This document shows, one piece after another, positions 16,887-24,901 of a stretch of 64,000 bases of DNA. The translations under genes and the position numbers were made by a program. Location: contig NZ_PJJM01000104.1 of the NCBI RefSeq assembly GCF_002929805.1, forward strand, positions 62,001 to 126,000, read 5' to 3'. The DNA comes from Cryobacterium sp. Y50. GTDB lineage: Bacteria; Actinomycetota; Actinomycetes; Actinomycetales; Microbacteriaceae. The notes beneath the pieces are model-generated. The model was not told where the DNA came from, made no database searches, and worked only from the letters and a program-made list of their open reading frames with translations. The number at the start of each line of letters is the position of its first letter. Within the stretch, counting starts at the first letter, position 1.

Positions 16887-17255
16887 ATGCTGGTCCTGAC
16901 ACGCAAACCCGGGGAGAAAATCCTCATCGGTGACGACATCGTCGTCACCGTGCTTGACGCGCGCGGAGACAGCGTGCGCATCGGAATCGACGCCCCGCGC
17001 GGGGTGAAGATTCAACGCGACGAGGTGCTGCGTGCAGTCATCGAAGCCAACATGGCGGCGAGCCACGTCGACGCGAACGCCGAGGACCGCATCAAACGCT
17101 CGCTCGGCATGCTCGCTGCCCTGCAATCGGCGCAGTCACATCAGTCCCAGGCTGAGGCGCGACCCAAGCCGCCGCAACCCCAGGCCGTTCCCGCAGCCGC
17201 CGCCACACCCGTGGCAGCCCAGCCACCGGTTCCGCAGCCGCCCGCGCAGCCGTAG
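16887..17255 (+). CDS. csrA: CsrA translational regulator with C-terminal extension
   Basis: RNA-binding dimer that blocks translation of target mRNAs, in Gram-positive flagellates typically the flagellin message. Residues 1-60 are canonical: MLVLTRKPGEKILIGDDIVV, RIGIDAPRGVKIQRDEV. The family is usually 60-80 residues; here residues 85-122 add a Pro/Gln/Ala-rich tail of unknown use. An AAAGGA-type ribosome-binding site precedes the ATG. It ends the rightward flagellar run. Its usual antagonist gene fliW is not seen in this window. Confidence 0.93.
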   Translation: MLVLTRKPGEKILIGDDIVVTVLDARGDSVRIGIDAPRGVKIQRDEVLRAVIEANMAASHVDANAEDRIKRSLGMLAALQSAQSHQSQAEARPKPPQPQAVPAAAATPVAAQPPVPQPPAQP

Positions 17256-17271
17256 CCGTAGGCTCTGCGGG

Positions 17272-17649
17272 TCACTCGGTGCTGTGCCCGCGCAGCTCGT
17301 CGATTTCCCGGCGTTCGCGCTTGGTCGGTCGCCCCGCACCGCGATCGCGCATCGGCACCAGAGCGACCTCCTCGCGCGGCGGTGGCGGGGGAGTGTGGTC
17401 GACGTAGCACTCGGCGGCGACCACTGCCCCGACCCGCTTGACCACGAGGCGCGACACGATCAGCACCCGGTCGAACCCGGCCGTGCGCACGCGCACCTCA
17501 TCGCCGACATGCAGCGCCTGCGCGGCCTTGGCCTTGTCACCGTTGACCTTGACGTGTCCCGCGCGGCAAGCAGTCGTGGCCATGGAACGCGTCTTGAACA
17601 GGCGAACGCCCCAGCTCCAGCTGTCGACTCGGGCAGAAGTAAGCTCCAT
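17272..17649 (-). CDS. S4-domain RNA-binding protein (Hsp15-like)
   Basis: About 125 residues. The S4 RNA-binding domain covers about 5-65 (RVDSWSWGVRLFKTRSMATT, GHVKVNGDKAKAAQALHVGD), followed by a Pro-rich linker and a basic tail (GAGRPTKRERREI). This arrangement matches the Hsp15 (HslR) family, which binds stalled 50S subunits carrying peptidyl-tRNA in E. coli. It is convergent with csrA, 16 nt apart, and precedes no obvious partner gene. ATG 17649 or GTG 17652 may start translation. Confidence 0.88.
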   Translation of the reverse strand: MELTSARVDSWSWGVRLFKTRSMATTACRAGHVKVNGDKAKAAQALHVGDEVRVRTAGFDRVLIVSRLVVKRVGAVVAAECYVDHTPPPPPREEVALVPMRDRGAGRPTKRERREIDELRGHSTE

Positions 17650-17678
17650 CACAAGACTCTACCTGGCTTCGGCCTGCG

Positions 17679-18578
17679 TCACGCGGCCAGCCTGATGGAA
17701 TAGATCAGCAGCATGGTCACGAGAAATCCGCTCAGAAAATTGAGCCGGAGAAAACGCTTCCAGCCTCGGTTGGCGCGGCCCGACTTGGCATCACTGACCG
17801 TCCAAAACGGCCGAGCAGCGAGAATATACGGCACGACGAGCACAACGGCCAGCGGCCCGGGCCAGGGTGTGAACAGCAAAAGCAGGCCGGCCAGAGCCCA
17901 GAAGGTGATCGCGAGGCGCACCGTCGGCCAGGCACCGAGTGCCGTCGCGATCGACGCGATTCCGGCGTGGCGATCGGGTTCGACGTCCTGCACGGCGCCG
18001 AAGGCATGGCTGGCCAAACCCCACAGAAAAAACGCCGCAAGCAGGGCCAGCAATCCAGGAGTGATCGTGGCGCCGGCCACGACGAGGCCGTAGACGGCCG
18101 GGCTGACGAAGTGCGTGCTCGAGGTGATCGAATCCAGAATGGGGCGTTCCTTGAACCGCAGTCCGCGCACCGAGTAGGCGACGACGGCGAACAGGCTCCC
18201 GGCGAGGACCACCCAGGACAACGGATGCTCCGCGCGCGCCAGCAGCACCATCGCCGCCCCCACAATCCCCACGCTCACTACGCCGGCGCCAATAACCAGG
18301 TGATGCAGAGCTGGGTGCAGCAGGGCCCCCTCCGCGCCGCCCTTCCGAGGATTGCGCAGATCGGACTCGTAGTCGAAAACATCGTTGATGCCGTACATCA
18401 GCAAGTTGTACGGAACGAGAAAGAACAGGGTACCCACGATCAGCAGTGCGTCGATGCGCCCGGTGGTCACGATATAGGCCGCGGCAAACGGAAAAGCGGT
18501 ATTGATCCAGCTGAGCGGGCGCGACGACAGCACCACCTGACGGGTCTTCCATGACACCGTGCCGAGCTGCTCAGTCAT
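17679..18578 (-). CDS. crtEb: Lycopene elongase / UbiA-type prenyltransferase
   Basis: A 299-residue polytopic membrane prenyltransferase with the UbiA Asp-rich motif NDVFDYESD (about 66-74) and a second motif DVEPDRHAGIAS. In C50-carotenoid pathways the CrtEb type adds two C5 units to lycopene, giving flavuxanthin. It is the last gene of the leftward crt operon and overlaps crtYf by 8 nt, the same order as in Corynebacterium. Ubiquinone or menaquinone prenyltransferases are less likely because of this context. Confidence 0.92.
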   Translation of the reverse strand: MTEQLGTVSWKTRQVVLSSRPLSWINTAFPFAAAYIVTTGRIDALLIVGTLFFLVPYNLLMYGINDVFDYESDLRNPRKGGAEGALLHPALHHLVIGAGVVSVGIVGAAMVLLARAEHPLSWVVLAGSLFAVVAYSVRGLRFKERPILDSITSSTHFVSPAVYGLVVAGATITPGLLALLAAFFLWGLASHAFGAVQDVEPDRHAGIASIATALGAWPTVRLAITFWALAGLLLLFTPWPGPLAVVLVVPYILAARPFWTVSDAKSGRANRGWKRFLRLNFLSGFLVTMLLIYSIRLAA

Positions 18579-18891
18579 CCGTTCGTCCTATCTTGGTACG
18601 GCCCAGGAGAACCCACAGTGCAGGCAGCAAAATCGCGGCGGCGAGTGGGTAGGCAAAATCTTCGATCGGAGCGAGACCAACGAACAGACCCGAAATGTGC
18701 GCCGGGTCGTAGCTGAAGAGTCCAGCCCCGATCATCAGGTTATCGAAAACGGCCGTGAGTAGCAGGGTCAACACGAGGGCCAACGTCACGGACAGCACGA
18801 ATCGGCCGCAAATCAACCGGCGCGCCAGCGCCAGCACAGCAATCGCGGCGGCCGCTGCCAGAAAGATCGTGTTCAGGATGAGATAGGTCAC
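18571..18891 (-). CDS. crtYf: C50 carotenoid cyclase subunit
   Basis: A 106-residue small membrane protein with three hydrophobic segments and the lycopene-cyclase-domain block LFVGLAPIEDFAYPLAAAI. Heterodimeric CrtYe/CrtYf cyclises the ends of the C50 carotenoid (epsilon-type in Corynebacterium). The GTG start at 18891 overlaps the crtYe stop by 4 nt (GTGA). The frame is open upstream through crtYe but that part is a shadow. Ring type (epsilon, gamma or beta) cannot be told from sequence by eye. Confidence 0.9.
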   Translation of the reverse strand: MTYLILNTIFLAAAAAIAVLALARRLICGRFVLSVTLALVLTLLLTAVFDNLMIGAGLFSYDPAHISGLFVGLAPIEDFAYPLAAAILLPALWVLLGRTKIGRTDD

Positions 18892-19211
18892 GCGCGGGTT
18901 CGCCGCTGCAGAACGAGCTGAGCCCCCCGCACCAGATTCATGGTCAGATAGCAGAGAAAGGTGAGAAAGACGAGCTCCTCGAGCGGTAGTTCCGGTGCCA
19001 GCTGCAGCCCGGTCATCAGGGTGGTTTCTCCGCGGTAGAAGATGCCCAGGCCGATGCCGAACAGGTCCCAGGTCAGAAAAAACAGTACGCCGATGCCGAG
19101 CACGAGCGCGGCTCGAACGGGTGAGTGCCAGAAGAACAGCCGAAACCGCCAGTCCAGTACGACCATTCCGCCGAGCGAGACCAGCAGGGTGAGCAGGTAC
19201 AGCAGGGTCAC
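18888..19211 (-). CDS. crtYe: C50 carotenoid cyclase subunit
   Basis: A 107-residue membrane protein with three hydrophobic helices and the cyclase-domain signature APELPLEELVFLTFLCYLTM, including the conserved Glu pair. It is the partner of CrtYf; both halves together correspond to the CarR/lycopene cyclase domain of fungi and archaea. It starts with GTG, 43 nt after crtI, and is coupled to crtYf by a 4-nt overlap. A 16-bp direct repeat lies in the preceding gap. Confidence 0.9.
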   Translation of the reverse strand: MTLLYLLTLLVSLGGMVVLDWRFRLFFWHSPVRAALVLGIGVLFFLTWDLFGIGLGIFYRGETTLMTGLQLAPELPLEELVFLTFLCYLTMNLVRGAQLVLQRRTRA

Positions 19212-19226
19212 GAAACGACAATCACT

Positions 19227-19261
19227 ATTGTCCCGTCATGACCGCATTGTGCCGTCATGAC
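19227..19261. repeat. 16-bp direct repeat at the crtI/crtYe junction
   Basis: ATTGTCCCGTCATGAC (19227-19242) and ATTGTGCCGTCATGAC (19246-19261) differ at one base and are spaced 19 bp. Each contains the palindrome GTCATGAC. The second copy includes the crtI stop codon. Confidence 0.85.
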
Positions 19262-20919
19262 TGCTGCGGCTCGGACTGCACCGGGTCGCCGGAAGCGCCG
19301 GCCGGTCCAAAAACCCCGGCGGGGCGCACTGGACGTGCGGGCAGCGGTTCGGCGAGTGGTCCCGTGGTCGTGTCGTGACGCATCCGCTTGAGCAGAATTT
19401 CGGCACTGATCAGGCACATTGGCAATCCAATTCCGGGAATGGTTGTGCCGCCGGCGTAGTACAGCCCCGAGATCTTCTTGGACATGTTCGACCCGCGCAG
19501 AAAGGCGCTCTGTCGCAGGGTGTGCGCGGGGCCGAGGGCGCCGCCCTTCCAACTGTTCAGGTCAGTGGCGAAGTCGGCCGGGCCGACGGTGCGGCGTACA
19601 ACGACCCGGTCGGCCAGGTCGGGGATTCCGGCCCAGCGCGAGATCTGCTCGATGGCGGCATCGGCGATCAGCTCGATCGTCTGCGAGCCGGCGCCGTTGA
19701 TGCCGCCGTGGCCGAGGGTCACATCGGGCGGTACCGGCACCAGCACGAACAGGTTGCTGCTTCCGGCCGGGGCCACCGAATTGTCGGTGGCGCTCGGCAT
19801 GCAGACGTAGAGTGAGGCCGGTGACGGCACCGAGGGGCGCTTGCCGAAAATTTGCCCGAAGTTCTTGCCCCAGTCCGTGGTGAAGAACAGTGAGTGGTGC
19901 TGCAGCTGGGGGAGTTCATCGGTTACGCCGAGCATGACCAGCACGGCCCCGGGGCCCGACACCCGCTTGTCCCACCAGCGCTGGGGATAGGTTTGCAGTT
20001 CGGCCGGTACCAGCTCGGTCTCCGTGTGGTGCAGGTCAGCCGACGACACGACAGTGTCGGCGGGCAGGTACTGCATCTGGTCCCCGGCGTCCAGGTAGCT
20101 CACCCCGGCGATGGCCTTGTGATCGCTGACTCGAATCGCGGTGACGCGCGCGCCGGTGACGATCTGCACGCCCTCGACGCGGGCGAGCGCGGAAATACTG
20201 TCGATCAGGGTTTCGAAACCGCCCTGTGGGTAGAGCACGCCGTCGGCCAGGTCGAGATGACTCATGAGGTGGTACATCGACGGTGTCAGGTTCGGCGCCG
20301 ATCCGAGAAAGACTGCAGGATAACCGAGAATCTGTCGCAGTCGGGGGTCGCTGACATAGCCGGCGACAAACTTATTCAGCGGTTGCAGCAGCAGGCGGGC
20401 CAGCCGTCCGAGCCGCCGCAGTACGTCGGGTACCAGAAACGGGCGAAACGATTCGTAGCTGGAGTACAGAAAGCGCTGCACGGCCAGGTCGTAGGTCTCG
20501 GTGGCCGAGTCAAGATAGCGGCCGAGCGCCGCCCCGGCTCCCGGTTGCAGCTTTTCAAATAAGCGCATGTTGGCGGCGCGGCCAGCGAGAATATCCACCG
20601 GCGTCGGGTCCCCTTCAAAATGCACCCGATAGCCGGGGTTCAGTTTGACAAGGTCGAGTTGCTCGGCCGCCGTGGTGCCGAACAGGCGATAGAAATGCTC
20701 GAACACCTCGGGCATGAGGTACCACGACGGCCCGGTGTCGAAGCGAAAACCGTCGGTGCTCCACACGCCAGCCCGCCCGCCGAGCTCAGCACGGGCCTCG
20801 AGCAGCGTCACCTCATGGCCCTCGCGAGCGAGCAGCGCTGCGCTCGCGAGGCCGGCGATACCACCGCCGATCACGATCGTGCGGGTTCGCCCGGTTCTCG
20901 TGCGGGCTGCGCCGGTCAT
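19255..20919 (-). CDS. crtI: Phytoene desaturase
   Basis: A 554-residue FAD-dependent desaturase that converts phytoene to lycopene. The dinucleotide-binding motif is IVIGGGIAGLASAALLAREG (residues about 15-34), and the C-terminal signature region is SGLYYAGGTTIPGIGLPMCL. Length and order match bacterial CrtI. The ATG at 20919 overlaps the crtB stop as ATGA; the open frame further upstream is shadow. It lies between crtB and crtYe. Confidence 0.96.
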   Translation of the reverse strand: MTGAARTRTGRTRTIVIGGGIAGLASAALLAREGHEVTLLEARAELGGRAGVWSTDGFRFDTGPSWYLMPEVFEHFYRLFGTTAAEQLDLVKLNPGYRVHFEGDPTPVDILAGRAANMRLFEKLQPGAGAALGRYLDSATETYDLAVQRFLYSSYESFRPFLVPDVLRRLGRLARLLLQPLNKFVAGYVSDPRLRQILGYPAVFLGSAPNLTPSMYHLMSHLDLADGVLYPQGGFETLIDSISALARVEGVQIVTGARVTAIRVSDHKAIAGVSYLDAGDQMQYLPADTVVSSADLHHTETELVPAELQTYPQRWWDKRVSGPGAVLVMLGVTDELPQLQHHSLFFTTDWGKNFGQIFGKRPSVPSPASLYVCMPSATDNSVAPAGSSNLFVLVPVPPDVTLGHGGINGAGSQTIELIADAAIEQISRWAGIPDLADRVVVRRTVGPADFATDLNSWKGGALGPAHTLRQSAFLRGSNMSKKISGLYYAGGTTIPGIGLPMCLISAEILLKRMRHDTTTGPLAEPLPARPVRPAGVFGPAGASGDPVQSEPQQS

Positions 20920-21824
20920 CGCTTCCACGCGCCGGGTCCGAGGCTGGCGGTCAGAGCAATCACGAATTTCTCCCCATCCGGCACCCGAACGCGGGCACGC
21001 AGTAATTGATCGGCCGGTGTCGACCGTAGCCGATTCGACAATCGGGTGAATAGGCCCTGAGCTGCGGCCACGGCGCGCCGGCAACCGGCGGGCAGCAAGG
21101 GCAGCACGGCGCTGGCGATCAAAAGGTCGACATCGATGTCGTCGAGGATCGCATTCTTCTGTTGGTCACTGAGGTTCAGCGGGTCGATTCCCGGAAAGTA
21201 GTTGCGGCCGAGCAACTCCCGATCGCAGGACAGGTCGCGCAGAAAGTTGATCTTCTGAAAGGCCGCGCCGAGATGGCGCGCACCGTCTTCGAGCACGCCG
21301 ACTTCGGCTGCAGTGCGTGGTGAATGCTGCAGAAAACAGCGCAGGCACATGAGTCCGATCACCTCGGCCGAGCCGTAGATGTAGTTTGCGACACCCTCGG
21401 CGGTGAACGGTGCCGGGTCGAGATCCCGGCGCATCGACGCAAAGAAGGGGGCAATCAGGCTGGAGTCGATGCCCGATTGGCGGGCCGTCGCGGCAAAGGC
21501 GTGCACGACCAGGTTCGTGCTGTAGCCGCGCACGATCGCCCGCTCGGTCTCGAGTTCGAGCTCGTCGAGCAGCTGCCGCTGTTCCTCGGTGGAGACTCCC
21601 GCTTCGGCGGCGGCTCCGTCTACGATCTCGTCGGCGATGCGCACGAGGGCGTAGATGGTGCGCACCGGCGTGCGCACCCGGGTGTCAAGCAGTCGGGCGG
21701 CCAGTCCGAACGAGGTGGAATAGTGCCCGATGACCGTCGTCGAACTCGCCCGGGCCGTCTCGGCGTACTTATTCAGGTTGGTGGTCGTACTGCCGGTTCG
21801 AACCGACGCCCGCAACGGGCTCAT
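20916..21824 (-). CDS. crtB: Phytoene synthase
   Basis: A 302-residue squalene/phytoene synthase family enzyme that condenses two GGPP to phytoene. The first Asp-rich motif is ADEIVD (about 65-70), and the second region is KINFLRDLSCDRELLGRNYF. The start codon overlaps the crtE stop (ATGA-type), and the stop overlaps crtI. No unusual residues were noticed in the motifs. Confidence 0.95.
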   Translation of the reverse strand: MSPLRASVRTGSTTTNLNKYAETARASSTTVIGHYSTSFGLAARLLDTRVRTPVRTIYALVRIADEIVDGAAAEAGVSTEEQRQLLDELELETERAIVRGYSTNLVVHAFAATARQSGIDSSLIAPFFASMRRDLDPAPFTAEGVANYIYGSAEVIGLMCLRCFLQHSPRTAAEVGVLEDGARHLGAAFQKINFLRDLSCDRELLGRNYFPGIDPLNLSDQQKNAILDDIDVDLLIASAVLPLLPAGCRRAVAAAQGLFTRLSNRLRSTPADQLLRARVRVPDGEKFVIALTASLGPGAWKR

Positions 21825-22876
21825 CAGCGTGCCCGATTCACGGCGGCCTCGGCGAGTTCAATCAGGCTGGCGCGCAGCTCGGCCGGAATGATCGCGGGGT
21901 CGAGGGCCTCGACGGCCAGTCGGGAGTGGTCGTAGGCCAGGCCTTCGGCCGCTTCTTTCGCTCCGCAGGCGCGCAGATGTTCCCTGGCGCGCTCGGCTTC
22001 GTCGTCGTTCAGGTCGATCTTACCGAGATAGGGTGCGATCAGCGACCAGCTGGCGGTGCTGCCGGCGTGGGCGATCAGAGCCGTCTGCTTGCCCTCGCGC
22101 AGGTCGGCCGTCACGCTCTTGCCGGTTTTCAGCGGGTCGCCGAAGACGCCGAGCAGATCGTCGGTGAGTTGGAAGGCTACTCCAACGAGGCGTCCGTAGC
22201 GGCCGAGAATGCGAATCGCGTCGTCCCCGGCCCCGGCCAGTACCGCTCCGGCCTGCAACGGGGCTTCGAAGGAATACACGGCGGTCTTATTCTCCAGGGT
22301 GGTGATGACCTCGGTCACGGTGAGCGGATGCCGAGCCGAGCTGTTGGTGACATCGGCCAGCTCCCCGGCGGCCGAGACGAAAACCGCCCGGTCGAGCAGG
22401 TCGAGCAGACGCAGCCGGGTGGGGACATCGACCGGCAGCTTCGCCAGTGCGCGGTGGGCCTCGCTCAGGGCGAGGTCGCCGGCGAGAATTGCCGCCGCCG
22501 TAGCCCAGACCCCGGCCTGATCGGCCGCCGCGCCGTGGGCGAGCGCGCGGTCATTGAAACGACCCGCAATGTTGGCCACCCCGCGGCGGGCTAGGTCGCG
22601 GTCGATGACGTCGTCATGAATGAGGAAGGCCGTGTGCAGCAGCTCGAAGCTGACCGCTACCGGAGCAACGAGACCTTGATCGCGCCCGCCGAAACCGGCA
22701 TACGCCGCCAGAACCAGAGCCGGACGCACCCGCTTGCCGCCGCTGCTGGCCTGTGCCAGGGAATCCCAGAGGGCGACGTAGTGCTCGCCGTAGTCACTCG
22801 CTCGCAGGCGAGCGGCGGCGAAGAATCGAGCCAGCTCAATTTCCACTCCGGCCGGAACCGTGTCAAGCATGAACAT
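21824..22876 (-). CDS. crtE: Geranylgeranyl diphosphate synthase of the carotenoid operon
   Basis: About 350 residues. The first Asp-rich motif is DDVID (88-92), preceded by LLHTAFLIH; GGKRVRP (46-52) is the allylic-substrate site, and the second motif is DDLLGVFGD. The enzyme makes GGPP for crtB. ATG 22876 (MFMLD) is preferred from family alignment; ATG 22957 would add 27 residues with no family likeness. Neither has a good ribosome-binding site, while a short upstream ORF (22863-23003) does. First gene of the crt operon. Confidence 0.93.
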   Translation of the reverse strand: MFMLDTVPAGVEIELARFFAAARLRASDYGEHYVALWDSLAQASSGGKRVRPALVLAAYAGFGGRDQGLVAPVAVSFELLHTAFLIHDDVIDRDLARRGVANIAGRFNDRALAHGAAADQAGVWATAAAILAGDLALSEAHRALAKLPVDVPTRLRLLDLLDRAVFVSAAGELADVTNSSARHPLTVTEVITTLENKTAVYSFEAPLQAGAVLAGAGDDAIRILGRYGRLVGVAFQLTDDLLGVFGDPLKTGKSVTADLREGKQTALIAHAGSTASWSLIAPYLGKIDLNDDEAERAREHLRACGAKEAAEGLAYDHSRLAVEALDPAIIPAELRASLIELAEAAVNRAR

Positions 22877-23003
22877 TGTCCACACGTCGTACCTGGACCG
22901 GCAGTGGTGACACTGACCGGTTGGGCTGGTTTGCCGTGCCGCCGTACTTGTGCGCATCAGTAAGCAGAATTTCGTGTTTATTCAAAGTAGTGGCGGTGTG
23001 CAC
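22863..23003 (-). CDS. Possible leader ORF (46 aa) before crtE
   Basis: GTG at 23003 is preceded by a strong AAGGAGG (23010-23016) at 6-nt spacing, better than anything before crtE. The frame runs 46 codons and ends 14 nt inside crtE in another frame, so its ribosomes could re-initiate at crtE. The peptide (VHTATTLNKHEILLTDAHK...) is not recognised. It could be a leader for translational coupling or simply a misplaced Shine-Dalgarno; coding status is unproven. Confidence 0.4.
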   Translation of the reverse strand: MHTATTLNKHEILLTDAHKYGGTANQPNRSVSPLPVQVRRVDNVHA

Positions 23004-23034
23004 GTGTGCCCTCCTTCTTGCGTCAACCCGATCC

Positions 23035-23076
23035 TTGCACGAATAACTAACCAAGTTAGCGACAACTGACGTTAGC
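23035..23076. promoter_or_regulatory. Candidate operator/promoter between crtE and the MarR gene
   Basis: The palindrome CTAAC-CAA-GTTAG (23047-23059) is followed by a further GTTAG (23071-23075). A TTGCAC (23035-23040) could be the -35 box of the MarR gene, which places the palindrome over its -10 region. A MarR dimer bound there could control both divergent genes. Box assignments are by eye. Confidence 0.5.
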
Positions 23077-23084
23077 ATGGTCAC

Positions 23085-23639
23085 ATGGCCCAAGATGAGA
23101 GTAGCCTTCCACAACATGGGGCGTACTGGTATGACCTCGAGAATCAGGGTGTACCTTCCGCGACCGAGGTTCTGCGGGCCGTGCGTCGGTTTCGGGTAGC
23201 CGATGCCGCCATGCGTCATCGTGCGCAGGCCGAGATGAACGTCAACGAAACCGATCTGATGGCGCTGCGTCATCTCATCGCCTGCGAACGGCAGGACCGG
23301 GTCGCCAGTCCAAAGGATCTCAGCGAATTCCTGAACATCTCCTCGGCGGCAACGGCAAAACTTCTCGCAAGATTGTCGGCATCCGGTCATATTCGCCGCG
23401 AGGTGAACCCGGCAGACGCGCGCGCGCAGCGGCTGTTCGCCACGCAGTCGTCGCACCAGGAGATGCGCGACTCGCTCGCTGTCACCCACGAGCAGATGAT
23501 GCGGGTCGCCCTGGAGCTCACCGGCGACCAGCAGATCGCCGTCGTACACTTTCTGGATTCGATGAGCGCGATAGCGGCGGTGCCGCGCGCTCCGAAGGTA
23601 TCTGCCGAAGAACTGGCCCCGGAGCGCTCGAAACCCTGA
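23085..23639 (+). CDS. MarR-family regulator, likely controller of the crt operon
   Basis: A 184-residue protein with a winged helix (about 50-115): LMALRHLIACERQDRVASPK, LSEFLNISSAATAKLLARL, then a wing with HIRREVNPADARAQRLFAT. It is divergent from crtE. In Corynebacterium glutamicum a MarR-type repressor, CrtR, sits in the same place and responds to GGPP; an equivalent role is likely here but not shown by sequence. It is followed by apt on the same strand. Confidence 0.88.
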   Translation: MAQDESSLPQHGAYWYDLENQGVPSATEVLRAVRRFRVADAAMRHRAQAEMNVNETDLMALRHLIACERQDRVASPKDLSEFLNISSAATAKLLARLSASGHIRREVNPADARAQRLFATQSSHQEMRDSLAVTHEQMMRVALELTGDQQIAVVHFLDSMSAIAAVPRAPKVSAEELAPERSKP

Positions 23640-23693
23640 CCCAGGCCGCGATGTCTGCGTACGGCTGCGGGCAGCGCCGCTTAAGATGAATCA

Positions 23694-24245
23694 GTGACTC
23701 ACTTTTCTGTGCCCACTTCGCCGTCCCCCGCCGCCAGCTACGTCGAGGCGCTGCTGGCTTCGTATCCCGATTTTCCCCAGCCTGGCATCGTGTTCCGCGA
23801 TCTGAACCCGGTTTTCGCTGATGCCCGCGCCTTCCGCGCGATCGTCGATGACCTCGCCGATCAGCATCGCGGCCAGTTCGATGCCGTGGCCGGCATTGAG
23901 GCGCGCGGTTTTCTCCTGGCGGCCGCTGTCGGGTACGCAGCGCGCACATCCGTTTTGGCCGTGCGTAAGGGCGGCAAACTGCCCGGTACCGTGCTGACCG
24001 AGGAATATGACCTCGAGTACGGCTCGGCACGCCTGGAACTCGAGGTCGGCCAGTTGCCCGCCGGTACCCGCGTCTTGATCCTCGACGACGTGTTGGCCAC
24101 GGGAGGCACCATCGCCGCGACGAGCCGACTGATCGAACGGGCCGGCTACACCGTCTCCGGTGTCGGCGTCGTGCTCGAACTGACCGATTTGCACGGTCGC
24201 GAACGTCTGGGCACGGCTCCGATGCACGCCATCATGTCGGTCTAG
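23694..24245 (+). CDS. apt: Adenine phosphoribosyltransferase
   Basis: A 183-residue purine-salvage enzyme that makes AMP from adenine and PRPP. The PRPP-binding motif VLILDDVLATGGT (about 125-137) and the family blocks FPQPGIVFRDLNPVFAD and AGIEARGFLLAAAV are intact. Length matches the family. The GTG start is 6 bases after an AAGATGAA stretch; no strong Shine-Dalgarno. No functional link to its neighbours is evident. Confidence 0.96.
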   Translation: MTHFSVPTSPSPAASYVEALLASYPDFPQPGIVFRDLNPVFADARAFRAIVDDLADQHRGQFDAVAGIEARGFLLAAAVGYAARTSVLAVRKGGKLPGTVLTEEYDLEYGSARLELEVGQLPAGTRVLILDDVLATGGTIAATSRLIERAGYTVSGVGVVLELTDLHGRERLGTAPMHAIMSV

Positions 24246-24324
24246 GGCCCGAGAATCCACCGACAGCGTAAATTCGTCGGCCGCCTGAATTCGTTTTGGG
24301 GTCGCAGACGGGCATGCTTAGAGC

Positions 24325-24834
24325 ATGACTGACGGTTCTGACGTGTCTGGTCCGGCTGCAGCCGGTGTGCCTCGGCTTCCCGTGAATCGGGACAGCGGCG
24401 ACGCCTGGGTCTACAGTCCGGACGGCCGTAAGTATTGGGGCCGATTCGGGGCGGCCGGTTTGCTCGTGCATCATCCCGACCGTGGGGTGTTACTTCAGCA
24501 TCGCGCGGTGTGGAGCCATTTTGGTGATACCTGGGGACTACCCGGTGGCGCCCGTCACGAGAACGAAACCGCGCTCGACGCGGCGCTGCGCGAAGCGCGG
24601 GAAGAAGCGGGCGTTCCGGCCGACCTCGTCATTCTAAAATTCACCTCGCGCTTGGACCTGGGCTTTTGGTCGTATACGACCGTCGTCGTCGAAGCCACCG
24701 AGGTGTTTGAGCCGGTGATCAGCGATCTGGAGAGCATTGCCCTGCGCTGGGTACCCGCCGACGCCGTTGACCTGCTTGCGCTGCATCCCGGTTTCGCTGC
24801 CAGCTGGCCAGCCCTGCGAGCGCGACTGAGCTGA
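24325..24834 (+). CDS. Nudix hydrolase
   Basis: A 169-residue protein with a complete Nudix box (GGARHE...ALREAREEAGV, about 72-94) in an alpha/beta fold. Such enzymes hydrolyse nucleoside diphosphates linked to another moiety; the substrate cannot be told from this sequence. It follows apt by 79 nt on the same strand and might be co-transcribed, which would fit nucleotide sanitation, but that is only contextual. Confidence 0.92.
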   Translation: MTDGSDVSGPAAAGVPRLPVNRDSGDAWVYSPDGRKYWGRFGAAGLLVHHPDRGVLLQHRAVWSHFGDTWGLPGGARHENETALDAALREAREEAGVPADLVILKFTSRLDLGFWSYTTVVVEATEVFEPVISDLESIALRWVPADAVDLLALHPGFAASWPALRARLS

Positions 24835-24901
24835 CCGCACAGTCGGGCACGTAGCGTGTCTTGCCGTGCAGTCCCGGTCGGGCGCTCGATAGACTGCGTA
24901 T

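Noticed and set aside
18571-19211. Possible frameshift or fused crtY gene, because one frame stays open across both cyclase genes
   Set aside because: The two cyclase subunits are each complete with proper starts and a 4-nt overlap, the usual CrtYe/CrtYf arrangement; the upstream open frame is shadow.
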